64,000 nt of DNA, taken from Aurantimonas sp036549475 (lineage in GTDB: Bacteria > Pseudomonadota > Alphaproteobacteria > Rhizobiales > Rhizobiaceae). Location of the stretch: positions 62,001-126,000 of the forward strand of contig NZ_JAZHLI010000001.1 in NCBI RefSeq assembly GCF_036549475.1. The letters are read 5' to 3'. Below the pieces are notes generated by a model that saw nothing but the letters and a program-made list of their open reading frames with translations, was not told the DNA's origin and ran no database searches. Both the position numbers and the translations under genes were made by a program. Positions 16,608 to 27,198 of the stretch are shown here, one piece after another; positions within the stretch are counted from its first letter, which is position 1, and each line of letters opens with the position of its first letter.

Positions 16608-18191
16608 CTAGGCTCGGGCGTCGTCCGCGACGTCCTCCTCGGCGACGGCGTCTCCCCAGGGCGAGACGATCTCCGTCGCGCCCCAGTTGGTGGTGCCCTG
16701 CCGAGCGACGCCGGACGGACAGGCGAAGGCATAGGGAAAAACGGTCCTGGGTACGGTCTCGACCCGATGCGTCTCCCGCAGGGGCGCAAGGTCGGCAACC
16801 GACATCGCCTCGTCGGCGATCACCATGTCCCCGCCCGACACGTCGATGCGCGGTGCGTGGAAGGCGGCGTCGAGGCCGTCCCCCTCGGCCAGCATGTGGC
16901 GGGCGAGCTGGAACACGGCCGGCAGGATCTTGCGCCCGCCCGACGCGCCGAGGGCAAAGCGCATGTCGTCCCGTTCGCCGAGCACCGGACAGACGTTCAT
17001 CAGGCAGCGCTTGCCGGCGGCCAGCGCGTTCGGCCCACCCGCTTCGGGATCGAACCACATGATGCCGTTGTTGAGGAGCAGCCCGGTCGAGGGCGAGACG
17101 ACCCGCGCGCCAAAGACCGAGAGCAGCGTCTGGGTCATGGCGACCATGTTGCCGTGCCGGTCGACGATGGAGAAATGCGTCATCGAACCGGGCGCGGCCG
17201 GGCTGTCGTGATCGCCCATCCGCGCCAGGCGATCGGCATAGGCGCCGGTCAGCACCGTCGCGGTCGCCGCCAGCACCTCACCGCGGTCCCGCACCGGCCC
17301 GTCTGCCTCAAGCCGCACGAAGGCATTGGCGAAGGTTGGCCCCGCGGTCAGCTCCGGCGTGGCGTGCAGGCGTCCCCCGAGGGCGTCGAAGGACAGCGGT
17401 TCCTGGATTTCGGCGTGGTAGGCGGCGAGGTCGTCGAAGGCCAGCGAGCCGCCCTTGTCGGCGACGTCGCGGACCAGTTCGCGGGCGACGTCGCCCTCGA
17501 ACATCTCGCGCGGCCCGTTCTGCGCGATCGCCTCCAGCGTGTCGGCCATCCGGCCCATGGACAGGCGAATGTCGGTGAGCGCGGTCCAGCCGCCGACGGG
17601 CGGCCAGACGCCGTCGTCCAGAAACAGCGCGGCGGCATCCGGGTCGCGGGCCAGCGACCGCGCGGCCGAGGCGATCATAAGCCCCGCATACCAGTCGACC
17701 TTCAATCCCTCCCGGGCCAGTGCCGCCGCCGGCCTTACGAGGTCGCCCCATGGCATGCGCCCCCAGCGCCCGTGGGCCATGCCGATGCCGTCGACGACAC
17801 CCGGCACCGCGACCGCCGTCGCGCCCTCGATGTTCCGGTCCCCGACCACCCGCTTCCAGGGAAACAGGTCGCCCGCCCGCCCGTCGCCGGCCAGCGGAAA
17901 CGCCCGCGGATCGAGGCCGGCCGGCGCGCGCATCCCGTAATAGACGGCATAGGGGCGCGTCTCGTCGGCCCGCCACACCATCATGGCGCCGCCACCGGCC
18001 GGGCCGCTCATCCACGGCTCCAAAACACCCATGCCGAAGGAAACGGCGGTCGCCGCGTCGAGCGCATCGCCGCCATCGGCGAGAACCTGCGCGCCCAGCT
18101 CCGCGACCCGGCGATGCTGTGCCGCGACGATGCCGGTCTGCGAGGCGCGCGCCGGCTTGCGGACGATCTGCGAGCGGGAGAAATTGTTCAT
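16608..18191 (-). CDS. ggt: Gamma-glutamyltransferase family protein
   Basis: This 527-residue N-terminal-nucleophile hydrolase family member cleaves gamma-glutamyl bonds. The large-subunit motif GGDALDAATAVSFGMGVLEP (about residues 40-59) is present. The autoprocessing site is the Thr of SMTHFSIVDRHGNMVAMTQT (near residue 339), where self-cleavage would expose the catalytic threonine. Downstream are STGLLLNNGIMWFD and GASGGRKILPA. No signal peptide is seen, unlike the periplasmic E. coli enzyme, so the protein may act in the cytoplasm after peptide uptake. It lies beside an IclR regulator and faces a peptide ABC transporter and three peptidase genes, suggesting a shared substrate with a gamma-glutamyl linkage. 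Confidence 0.88.
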   Translation of the reverse strand: MNNFSRSQIVRKPARASQTGIVAAQHRRVAELGAQVLADGGDALDAATAVSFGMGVLEPWMSGPAGGGAMMVWRADETRPYAVYYGMRAPAGLDPRAFPLAGDGRAGDLFPWKRVVGDRNIEGATAVAVPGVVDGIGMAHGRWGRMPWGDLVRPAAALAREGLKVDWYAGLMIASAARSLARDPDAAALFLDDGVWPPVGGWTALTDIRLSMGRMADTLEAIAQNGPREMFEGDVARELVRDVADKGGSLAFDDLAAYHAEIQEPLSFDALGGRLHATPELTAGPTFANAFVRLEADGPVRDRGEVLAATATVLTGAYADRLARMGDHDSPAAPGSMTHFSIVDRHGNMVAMTQTLLSVFGARVVSPSTGLLLNNGIMWFDPEAGGPNALAAGKRCLMNVCPVLGERDDMRFALGASGGRKILPAVFQLARHMLAEGDGLDAAFHAPRIDVSGGDMVIADEAMSVADLAPLRETHRVETVPRTVFPYAFACPSGVARQGTTNWGATEIVSPWGDAVAEEDVADDARA

Positions 18192-18265
18192 GGCGTTCTC
18201 CGGAAGGCTGGCTGGGAAGGATCGGTTTGCGGTTGCTGCCGCGGTGACGATGCGGGGCGGGCCTG

Positions 18266-19033
18266 TCAGCCGACCCCGTTCGCGGCATCAAGAAGCGGGG
18301 GGATGATCTCGGCCTCCAGCCGCTCGCGGGTCCAGGCCGTGCCGCTGACCGAACAGTGGATCGCGCCGGCCGTGCTGTGGTCGCCGCCAACCGCCACCGC
18401 CACGCCGAGCTCGTTCATCTGCAATTCGTTCTCGGCGATCGAATAGCCGGTCTCCACGGCGCTCTCGACGAGCGCGCCGATCTCGCCCCGGTCCATCGTG
18501 GTCGCCGGCGTGAACCGGCGCATCGGCCATTCCTCGACGCAGGCACGCCGCGCCTCAGGCCCGCGTCGCGCCAGCAGCACGCGGCCACTCGACGTGTTGA
18601 GGGCCGGAACGCGGCGACCGATGATCGCCGCACTGAAGCTGGTGCGGGCGCTGGGCAGGCGCACGATATAGACGATGTCGGAGCCGTCCAGGCGCGAGAA
18701 GTTGATGGTTTCGCCCAGCTGCTGGTGCAGGTCGATCAGCTTCGGCATCGCCGTGTGCACCAGTTCCTGGGACCAGAAATAGGCGTTGGCGAGCTCGGTC
18801 ATGCGGATCGACGGGCTGTAGCGCCGGGTCGTCGGGTCCTTGTCGAGATAGCCGAGGCGGGTGAAGGTGGTGACCAGACGCTGGACGCTGCTGCGATCGA
18901 GGCCGGTGGCATCGGCCAGTTCGGTCAGGCCCATCCGCGAACGCTCGGGAACGAAGGCCTCGAGCAGCTTCATCGCCTTTCCCAGCGAAGCCACAAAATG
19001 GCCGTCGCTCCGGACTTCCCTGTCTGCCTGCAT
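18266..19033 (-). CDS. IclR family transcriptional regulator
   Basis: This 255-residue regulator has an N-terminal winged helix-turn-helix (about residues 15-75; MGLTELADATGLDRSSVQRL and LGYLDKDPTTRRYSPS) and a C-terminal GAF-like IclR effector domain (about 90-250). The domain stretches INFSRLDGSDIVYIVRLPSA and GYSIAENELQMNELGVAVAV are typical. The ATG at 19033 is preferred; a GTG 12 bases upstream is an alternative. It is transcribed with ggt and divergently from the peptide-binding-protein gene, and the gap carries two clear palindromes that it may bind. The effector is unknown, perhaps a peptide-derived amino acid. Confidence 0.9.
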   Translation of the reverse strand: MQADREVRSDGHFVASLGKAMKLLEAFVPERSRMGLTELADATGLDRSSVQRLVTTFTRLGYLDKDPTTRRYSPSIRMTELANAYFWSQELVHTAMPKLIDLHQQLGETINFSRLDGSDIVYIVRLPSARTSFSAAIIGRRVPALNTSSGRVLLARRGPEARRACVEEWPMRRFTPATTMDRGEIGALVESAVETGYSIAENELQMNELGVAVAVGGDHSTAGAIHCSVSGTAWTRERLEAEIIPPLLDAANGVG

Positions 19034-19067
19034 GCTGCGCTGCACACTATTTGATCAATTCGGAGTG

Positions 19068-19097
19068 TTGACTGAATCGTAGCCGTGTTCCTACGAT
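19068..19097 (+). promoter_or_regulatory. Promoter with overlapping inverted repeat before the peptide ABC operon
   Basis: TTGACT (19068-19073) and TACGAT (19092-19097), 18 bp apart, make a plausible sigma-70 promoter reading toward the binding-protein gene. An exact inverted repeat ATCGTAG-N8-CTACGAT (19076-19097) covers the spacer and -10 element, a typical repressor position for the adjacent IclR protein. Confidence 0.55.
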
Positions 19098-19115
19098 ACC
19101 ACAATCCGCAAACGG

Positions 19116-19132
19116 TTATCGCGATGCGATAA
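19116..19132. promoter_or_regulatory. Second palindrome, candidate IclR operator
   Basis: TTATCGC-GAT-GCGATAA is a perfect 7-3-7 palindrome about 19 bp downstream of the first inverted repeat and upstream of the start at 19182. It has a different sequence from the first, so two regulators, or two modes of one regulator, are possible. Confidence 0.45.
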
Positions 19133-19181
19133 TCCGTGCGGACGTCCCGGCCCCCGAGCCCTTATCTTCGGAGACGCATTG

Positions 19182-20795
19182 ATGTCCTTCTTCTCTGCCG
19201 CTTCCACGTTCCGACCGACGCGCCTCTTGCGCTCGGCGTTGCTCGCTTCCGCTGTCGCCGTGACAGGGATGGCGGGCGGCCACGCCTCCGCCCAGGAAAT
19301 CCGCGCCGTGATGCATTCGGGCATCCGCGTGCTGGACCCCGTGATCACCACCGCGCACATCACGCGCAATCACGGCTACATGATCTACGACACGCTGCTC
19401 GGCATGGACGAGAACCTCACGCCGCAGCCGCAGATGGCCAGCTGGGAGGTCTCGGACGACAAGCTGACCTACACCTTCACCCTGCGCGACGGCCTGACCT
19501 GGCATGACGACACGCCTGTCACGGCGGCCGACGTCGTCGCATCGCTGAAGCGCTGGGGCGAGCGCGACGGCGGCGCCCAGATGATGATGAAATACGTCGC
19601 GAGCCTGGAGGCCAAGGACGACAAGACCGCCGTCCTGACGCTGTCCGAGCCGTTCTCCTACGTGCTCGAACTGATCGCCAAGCCGTCCGGCCTGCCCTCC
19701 TTCATCATGCCAGAGCGCGTCGCCCAGACGCCGTCGGGCGAATCGATCACCGACTATACCGGCTCCGGCCCGTTCACCTTCGTCGAGGACGAGTTCGAGC
19801 CCGGCGTCAGGGCCGTCTACGAGAAGAACGCCGACTACGTGCCGCGCGACGAGCCGCCGAGCTGGACCGCCGGCGGCAAGGTGGTCAATGTCGACCGCGT
19901 GACCTGGGTGGTCATGCCGGACGCCCAGACCGCCGTGAACGCCATCAATGGCGGCGAGATCGACTATCTCGAGCAGACGCCGACCGACCTGCTGCCGCTG
20001 CTCCAGGGCAATCCCGACCTGACGGTCATGACCCTGGCCGATTTCGGCTACCAGACCATGGGCCGGCTCAACTGGCTATATCCGCCCTTCGACAAGGTGG
20101 AGATCCGCCGGGCCGCCATGGCCGCGCTCGGCCAGGAGCCGATCCTCGCCGCGCTGGTTGGCAATCCGGAATACCAGGATACCTGCGGGTCCATGTATGG
20201 CTGCAACACGCCGTTCGCGACCGAGGCGGGCGACGAGTTGATCATGAAGGGCCCGCAGCCCGAGGTCGCCAAGAAGATGCTGGACGAGGCCGGCTACGAC
20301 GGCACGCCGGTCGTCCTGATGCAGCCGACCGACGTCGGCTCGGTCGGCCCGCAGCCCGTGGTCGCCGCCCAGCTCCTGCGGCAGGCCGGCTTCACCGTCG
20401 ACATGCAGCCGATGGACTGGCAGACCCTCGTCACCCGCAGGGCGAGCCAGGCAGCGCCTGCGGACGGCGGCTGGAACATGTTCTTCACCAACTGGATCAT
20501 CCCCGAGGTGTGGAGCCCGCTCAACAACCCGATGCTGAACGGCGGCGGCAAGGAGGCGGCGTGGTTCGGCTGGCCGGACGACCCGAAGCTGGAAGAGCTG
20601 CGCGTCGAGTTCGCCAAGGCCGGCGACGAGGCCGAGCGCAAGAAGGTGGCCGAGGAGATCCAGGCCCACGCCTATGACGTGGTCAACTACATTCCCGTCG
20701 GCGAGTACCGGATCCCCACGACGATCTCCAACACGCTGACCGACGTCATGAAGATGCCGGTTCCGGTGTTCTGGAACGTCAAGAAGACCGACTGA
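19182..20795 (+). CDS. Peptide ABC transporter substrate-binding protein (SBP_bac_5 family)
   Basis: This 537-residue periplasmic protein is of the DppA/OppA type. A signal peptide occupies about residues 1-37 (ending HASAQE). Family landmarks are the N-terminal LDPVITTAHITRNHGYMIYD (about 51-70), LTYTFTLRDGLTWHDDTPVT (about 97-116) and KNADYVP (about 217-223). The protein captures di/oligopeptides or amide-like solutes for the downstream permeases. The ATG at 19182 follows GGAGA. A strong stem-loop after the stop probably lowers expression of the downstream genes relative to this one. Its pairing with peptidases and an amidase suggests a specialised peptide substrate. Confidence 0.92.
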   Translation: MSFFSAASTFRPTRLLRSALLASAVAVTGMAGGHASAQEIRAVMHSGIRVLDPVITTAHITRNHGYMIYDTLLGMDENLTPQPQMASWEVSDDKLTYTFTLRDGLTWHDDTPVTAADVVASLKRWGERDGGAQMMMKYVASLEAKDDKTAVLTLSEPFSYVLELIAKPSGLPSFIMPERVAQTPSGESITDYTGSGPFTFVEDEFEPGVRAVYEKNADYVPRDEPPSWTAGGKVVNVDRVTWVVMPDAQTAVNAINGGEIDYLEQTPTDLLPLLQGNPDLTVMTLADFGYQTMGRLNWLYPPFDKVEIRRAAMAALGQEPILAALVGNPEYQDTCGSMYGCNTPFATEAGDELIMKGPQPEVAKKMLDEAGYDGTPVVLMQPTDVGSVGPQPVVAAQLLRQAGFTVDMQPMDWQTLVTRRASQAAPADGGWNMFFTNWIIPEVWSPLNNPMLNGGGKEAAWFGWPDDPKLEELRVEFAKAGDEAERKKVAEEIQAHAYDVVNYIPVGEYRIPTTISNTLTDVMKMPVPVFWNVKKTD

Positions 20796-20803
20796 CCATG
20801 CCC

Positions 20804-20835
20804 GTGACGCCGCGTCGCTGACGGCGCGGCGTCAC
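20804..20835 (+). terminator. Stem-loop between binding-protein and permease genes
   Basis: A perfect 11-bp stem (GTGACGCCGCG with complementary arm 20825-20835, 10-nt loop) lies 8 bp after the binding-protein stop. With no T tract it is more likely a partial attenuator or 3'-end stabiliser than a full terminator. Confidence 0.6.
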
Positions 20836-20876
20836 CCGTTCCCTTCTGCAGCGCCCTGCGCCGCGAGGCCCGACAC

Positions 20877-21818
20877 ATGCTTGCCTACATCTTCCGCCGC
20901 GTCCTGGCCTCGGTTCCGGTCCTGATCGTCGTGGCGCTGTTCGTCTTCCTGCTGCTGCGCCTGACCCCGGGCGACCCGGCGGCGATCATCGCCGGCGACA
21001 TGGCCACCCCGGAGCAGCTCGCGCAGATCCGCCAGAGCCTCGGGCTGAACGAGCCCCTGGTGACCCAGTTCATCACCTGGAGCGGACAGCTTCTCAGCGG
21101 CGATTTCGGCCGATCGCTGATCTCGCGCACCCCGGTCCTGACCCTGATCGGCCAGCGGCTGGAGCCCACCCTCAGCCTTGCCATCGTGACCATGGTGATC
21201 ACCCTGATCCTGTCGATCCCGATGGGCGTGCTGGCCGCCTGGCGCCACGGCACGCTGACCGACAACGTGATCATGGCGATCTCGGTGCTCGGCTTCTCGA
21301 TCCCGGTCTTCGTCACCGGCTACATCTTCATCCAGATCTTCGCGATCGATCTCGCCCTCCTGCCGGTCCAGGGCTTCCGGAGCGTGTCCGACGGCATCGG
21401 GCCGTTCCTGGCGCGCATCATCCTGCCGGCCTTCACGCTGGCCACCATCTACATCGCGCTCATCGCGCGCATGACCCGCGCCGCGATGCTCGACGTCCTC
21501 GACGAGGACTATGTCCGCACGGCGCGGGCCAAGGGCCTGTCCGAGCGGATCGTCCTCTTCCGCCACGCGCTGCGCAACGCCGCCGTCCCGATCCTCACGG
21601 TCGTCGGCACGGGCTTTGCGCTGATGATCTCCGGCGTCGTCGTCACCGAGAGCGTCTTCAACATTCCGGGTCTCGGGCGGTTGACCGTCGATGCCATTCT
21701 CGCCCGCGACTATCCGGTCATCCAGGCGCTGATCCTTCTGACCAGTGGCATCTACGTCGTGATCAATCTTCTGATCGACATCTCCTACGCGTTCATGGAC
21801 CCGAGGATTCGATACTGA
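20877..21818 (+). CDS. Peptide ABC transporter permease (DppB-type)
   Basis: This 313-residue inner-membrane permease has six predicted helices. The first lies at residues 9-29 (VLASVPVLIVVALFVFLLLR), and a long periplasmic loop with LGLNEPLVTQFITWSGQLLS follows. The binding-protein-dependent transport signature is DEDYVRTARAKGLSERIVLFRHALRNAAVPIL split over about residues 210-240, with the EAA-type coupling helix contacting the ATPase. The C terminus is VINLLIDISYAFMDPRIRY, typical of DppB. It overlaps the next gene by one base (TGATG) and forms a heterodimer with it. Confidence 0.94.
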   Translation: MLAYIFRRVLASVPVLIVVALFVFLLLRLTPGDPAAIIAGDMATPEQLAQIRQSLGLNEPLVTQFITWSGQLLSGDFGRSLISRTPVLTLIGQRLEPTLSLAIVTMVITLILSIPMGVLAAWRHGTLTDNVIMAISVLGFSIPVFVTGYIFIQIFAIDLALLPVQGFRSVSDGIGPFLARIILPAFTLATIYIALIARMTRAAMLDVLDEDYVRTARAKGLSERIVLFRHALRNAAVPILTVVGTGFALMISGVVVTESVFNIPGLGRLTVDAILARDYPVIQALILLTSGIYVVINLLIDISYAFMDPRIRY

Positions 21819-22710
21819 TGGCCAGGAGAGACGCCCTGCCCCACGCAGCCGAGCCGGTGATCAAGCGCCGCTTCCTGCCCCGCATCGAATTGTCGGATCT
21901 GCGGTTCGCGCCGACGCTGGCGGCGATCTGCCTGGCGGTGATCGTCATCTGCGCGCTGTTCGCGCCGCTCATCGCGCCCTTCGACCCGATCGCGATGAAC
22001 CCGATGGAGCGCCTGGCTACGGCCAGCACCACCCATCCCTTTGGGACCGACGCCTATGGCCGCGACGTCTTCTCGCGCACCCTCTACGGCGCCCGCATCT
22101 CGCTGATCGTCGGCGTTGGCGCTGCCCTGGTGGCGGTGCTGATCGGCCTGCCGCTCGGCCTCGTCTCCGGCTTCTTCCGCTGGCTCGACGCCATCCTGAT
22201 GCGGATCATGGACGGGCTGATGGCGATCCCAAGCGTGCTCCTGGCCATCGCCATCGTCTCGCTGGCCGGTTCCAGCCTGTGGACCGTGCTCATCGCCATC
22301 ACCATCCCGGAGATTCCGCGGGTGGTCCGGCTGGTGCGCTCCGTCGTGCTGTCGGCGCGCGAGGAACCCTATGTCGAGGCCGCCATCGCCGTCGGCTCCA
22401 GCCTGCCGAAGATCATGTGGCGGCATCTGACGCCCAACACCATCGCGCCGCTGATCGTGCAGGGCACCTATGTCTGCGCCTCGGCCATCCTGACCGAGGC
22501 AATCCTGTCCTTCCTCGGCGCCGGCATCGGCACGGAGACGCCGTCCTGGGGAAACATCATGTCGGAGGGCCGGCTCTACTTCCAGCTCAAGCCCTCCCTG
22601 ATCTTCTGGCCGGGACTGTTCCTGTCGCTCGCCATCCTCTCGATCAACATCCTCGGCGACACCGCCCGCGACGTCATGGACCCGCGCCTCGGCAAGAAGA
22701 GGGAGGCCTG

Positions 22711-22711
<1 letters not shown>
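21818..22711 (+). CDS. Peptide ABC transporter permease (DppC-type)
   Basis: This 297-residue permease is partner to the preceding subunit. A cytoplasmic N-terminal segment is followed by a helix at about residues 35-58. Then comes FGTDAYGRDVFSRTLYGARI (about 72-91), which is diagnostic of DppC/OppC proteins. The coupling-helix region EEPYVEAAIAVGSSLPKIMW lies near residues 185-205. The tail LSINILGDTARDVMDPRLGK is the usual DppC ending. It overlaps the ATPase start by one base. All transporter parts are present and in the usual order. Confidence 0.94.
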
Positions 22712-24407
<1,696 letters not shown>

Positions 24408-24411
<4 letters not shown>

Positions 24412-25940
24412 CAGACCACGCGAACGCAGCGCCCGCCCCGCGCATCGCGGTGGGCGGCTTCATGCACGAGACCAACACCTTCGCGCCCACGAAGGCCGAC
24501 TACGCCGCCTTCGAGCATGGCGGCGGCTGGCCGGCCCTCGCCGAGGGGCCGGCGATGATCACCGCCACGCGCAACGTCAACATGGGCATCTGCGGCTTCG
24601 TGGCGGAGGCCGAGCGGCGCGGTTGGCAGCTCGTGCCGACCCTGTGGTGCGCGGCGGTCCCCTCGGCCCATGTCACCGAGGACGCCTTCGAGGCGATCGC
24701 CGGACGGATTGTCGATGCCATCGCGGCGGTGCTTCCGGTCGACGCGGTCTATCTCGACCTGCACGGCGCCATGGTCTGCGATCATCTCGACGATGGCGAG
24801 GGCGAGATCCTGGCGCGGGTGCGCCGGGTCATCGGCCCCGGCGTGCCGCTGGTCGCCAGTCTCGACCTGCATGGCAACGTGACGGCGCAGATGGTGGCCG
24901 AGAGCGACGTGCTGGTCGCCTATCGCACCTATCCCCATGTCGACATGGCCGAGACCGGGCGCCGTACCGCCGAGCAGCTGGCGCCCCTGCTCGCCGGCGA
25001 GCGCCACGCCAAGGCATTCCGGCAGATCCCCTTCCTCATCCCGATCGCATGGCAGTCGACGACGATGGAGCCGAACGCCGCGATCTACGGCGGCCTGCCG
25101 AAGCTGGAAACCGGCGCGGTGGCCAGCGTGTCCTATCTCTGCGGCTTTCCGGCCGCCGACATCCCCGATTGCGGGCCGTCCGTCCTCGCCTATGGAAGCG
25201 ACCAGGCGGCCGTCGACGCGGCGGCGAATGCCATCGCTGCCAGGGTCGTGGCGGCGCGCACCGCCTATGCCGGCAAGGCCTTTGCGCCGCTGGACGGCGT
25301 GCGCGAGGCCATGCGGATCGCCGCCGGCGCCTCGCGCCCCGTCGTCATCGCCGACACCCAGGACAATCCCGGCGCCGGCGGCGATTCCAATACCACCGGC
25401 ATGCTGAAGGCGCTCGTCGCGGCCGATGCGAAGCGCGCCGCGATCGGCGTGATGTTCGACCCGCAGGCAGCGGCCGCCGCCCATGCGGCCGGGGTCGGCG
25501 CATCGGTCGAGATCACGCTGGGCGGCGCAGCCGGCGTGGCGGGCGACACGCCGTTCACCGGTGTCTTCCAGGTCACGGCCCTGTCCGACGGCGACGTCGT
25601 CGCGTCGGGGGCCTTCTACGGCGGCGCGCGCATGCGGCTCGGCCCGTCCGCCTGCCTGGCGATCGGCGGCGTGCGCGTCGTCGTCGCCTCGGCCAAGGCG
25701 CAGATGGCCGACCGCGAGATGTATCGCTTCGTCGGCATCGAACCGGAAGGCGAGGCCATTCTCGTCAACAAGAGCTCGGTGCATTTTCGCGCCGATTTCG
25801 CCCCCGTCGCCGAGACGATCCTGACCTGCACGGCGCCGGGCCCGATGCCGCTGTCGCCGGCCGACCTGCCCTTCCGCCGGCTTCGGCCGGGCATCGACCT
25901 GTCGCCCGCGGGGCCGGCCTTCGATCCCCCGCCTTCCTGA
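24408..25940 (+). CDS. M81 family metallopeptidase (MlrC/microcystinase C-like)
   Basis: This 510-residue protein carries the M81/DUF1485 N-terminal domain: VGGFMHETNTFAPTKADYAA (about residues 14-33), then AVYLDLHGAMVCDHLDDGEG (about 110-129) and VASLDLHGNVTAQM (about 145-158). Asp/His residues in these blocks are likely zinc ligands. The C-terminal MlrC domain starts near residue 310 (VVIADTQDNPGAGGDSNTTG). Characterised members finish degradation of linearised microcystin, but most homologues sit in peptide-transporter operons with unknown substrates. It starts inside the ATPase stop codon, so the substrate is probably what the transporter imports. No signal peptide is seen, so it acts in the cytoplasm. 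Confidence 0.88.
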
Positions 25941-25997
25941 GCCGCCATGAATGAATGTGGCCGCGTTGCCGCGGCCGAGACAACGAGGAGCCCGACC

Positions 25998-27161
25998 ATG
26001 ACCATCATTCCCGAGATCAAGAGCTTCGCCGAAGAGCTGACGGCGATCCGACACGATCTGCACGCCCATCCGGAGATCGGCTTCGAGGAAAAGCGCACCG
26101 CCTCCGTCGTCGCCGAGGCGCTGAGGAGCTACGGCGTCGACGAGGTTCATGAGGGCATCGGCGGGACCGGCGTCGTCGGCATCCTGCGCGGCACCGGAGG
26201 CGAAGGCCGCACCATCGGGCTGAGGGCCGACATGGACGCCCTGCCGATGGAGGAGTTCACCAACCTGCCCTACCGCTCGACCAATCCGGGACGCTTCCAT
26301 GGCTGCGGCCATGACGGACACACGACCATGCTGCTCGGCGCGGCCCGCTATCTGGCCGCCCATCGCGGCTTCAAGGGCACCGCCATGTTCGTCTTCCAGC
26401 CCGCCGAGGAGGGTCTGGGCGGGGCCCGCGCGATGATCGCCGACCGCCTGTTCGAGCGCTTTCCCTGCGACGAGATCTACGGACTCCACAACATGCCCGA
26501 CCTGGAGCTCGGCGAGGTCGCCGTGTTTCCCGGCAAGGCCATGGCCGGGGCGAAGTTCTTCGACATCAAGATCAAGGCGCGCGGCAGCCATGCCGCCATG
26601 CCGCACAATTCCAAGGACCCGATCGTCATCGCCATGGCGCTCGGCCAGAGCCTGCAATCGATCGTCAGCCGCAACGTCAACCCGTTGCAGCCGGCGGTCC
26701 TGTCGATCACCAAGTTCGCCGCCGGTTCGGCCTACAACGTGATCCCCGAAGAGGCCGAACTTGCCGGCACGATCCGCTATTTCCACGACGATGTCGCCGC
26801 GCTCGTCGCCACCCGCATCCGCGAGATCGCGGCCGGTCTGGCGACCAGCTACGACTGCGAGATCGCGGTCGACATCCGCGACGTCTTCTCGGTGCTGGAG
26901 AACCACGAAGCCGAGACCGAGGCGCTGCGCGAGGCGGCCGTCGAGATCGTCGGCGCGGACCAGGTCTACACCGATCCCCGGCCCACCATGGGCAGCGAGG
27001 ATTTCGCCGACATGCTGCAGGCCGTGCCCGGTTCCTATTGCTGGGTCGGCCATGGCGGCACGATGCCCCTGCACAATCCCGGCTTCGTCCTCGACGACGC
27101 GGTCCTGCCGATCGGCTCCAGCCTTCTGGCCCGCATCGTCGAGAAGCGGCTTGCGGCCTGA
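25998..27161 (+). CDS. M20 family amidohydrolase (hippurate hydrolase/carboxypeptidase-like)
   Basis: This 387-residue di-metal hydrolase of the M20D type removes N-acyl or carboxy-terminal groups from amino-acid conjugates. Motifs are IRHDLHAHPEIGFEE (about residues 15-29), LRADMDALPM (about 74-83), HGCGHDGHTTMLLGAA (about 99-114, metal Cys/His pair) and FQPAEEGLGGARAMI (about 137-151, Glu pair). The C-terminal TMGSEDFADML supplies another family block. GAGGAG at 25985-25990 supports the ATG at 25998; a longer in-frame start exists at 25947 but lacks a ribosome site. It belongs to the peptide-uptake operon and probably processes the imported compound or its fragments. Confidence 0.92.
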   Translation: MTIIPEIKSFAEELTAIRHDLHAHPEIGFEEKRTASVVAEALRSYGVDEVHEGIGGTGVVGILRGTGGEGRTIGLRADMDALPMEEFTNLPYRSTNPGRFHGCGHDGHTTMLLGAARYLAAHRGFKGTAMFVFQPAEEGLGGARAMIADRLFERFPCDEIYGLHNMPDLELGEVAVFPGKAMAGAKFFDIKIKARGSHAAMPHNSKDPIVIAMALGQSLQSIVSRNVNPLQPAVLSITKFAAGSAYNVIPEEAELAGTIRYFHDDVAALVATRIREIAAGLATSYDCEIAVDIRDVFSVLENHEAETEALREAAVEIVGADQVYTDPRPTMGSEDFADMLQAVPGSYCWVGHGGTMPLHNPGFVLDDAVLPIGSSLLARIVEKRLAA

Positions 27162-27198
27162 CCGGCCCTCGAAAGTTTTCAGGAAAGCGAGAGTGACG

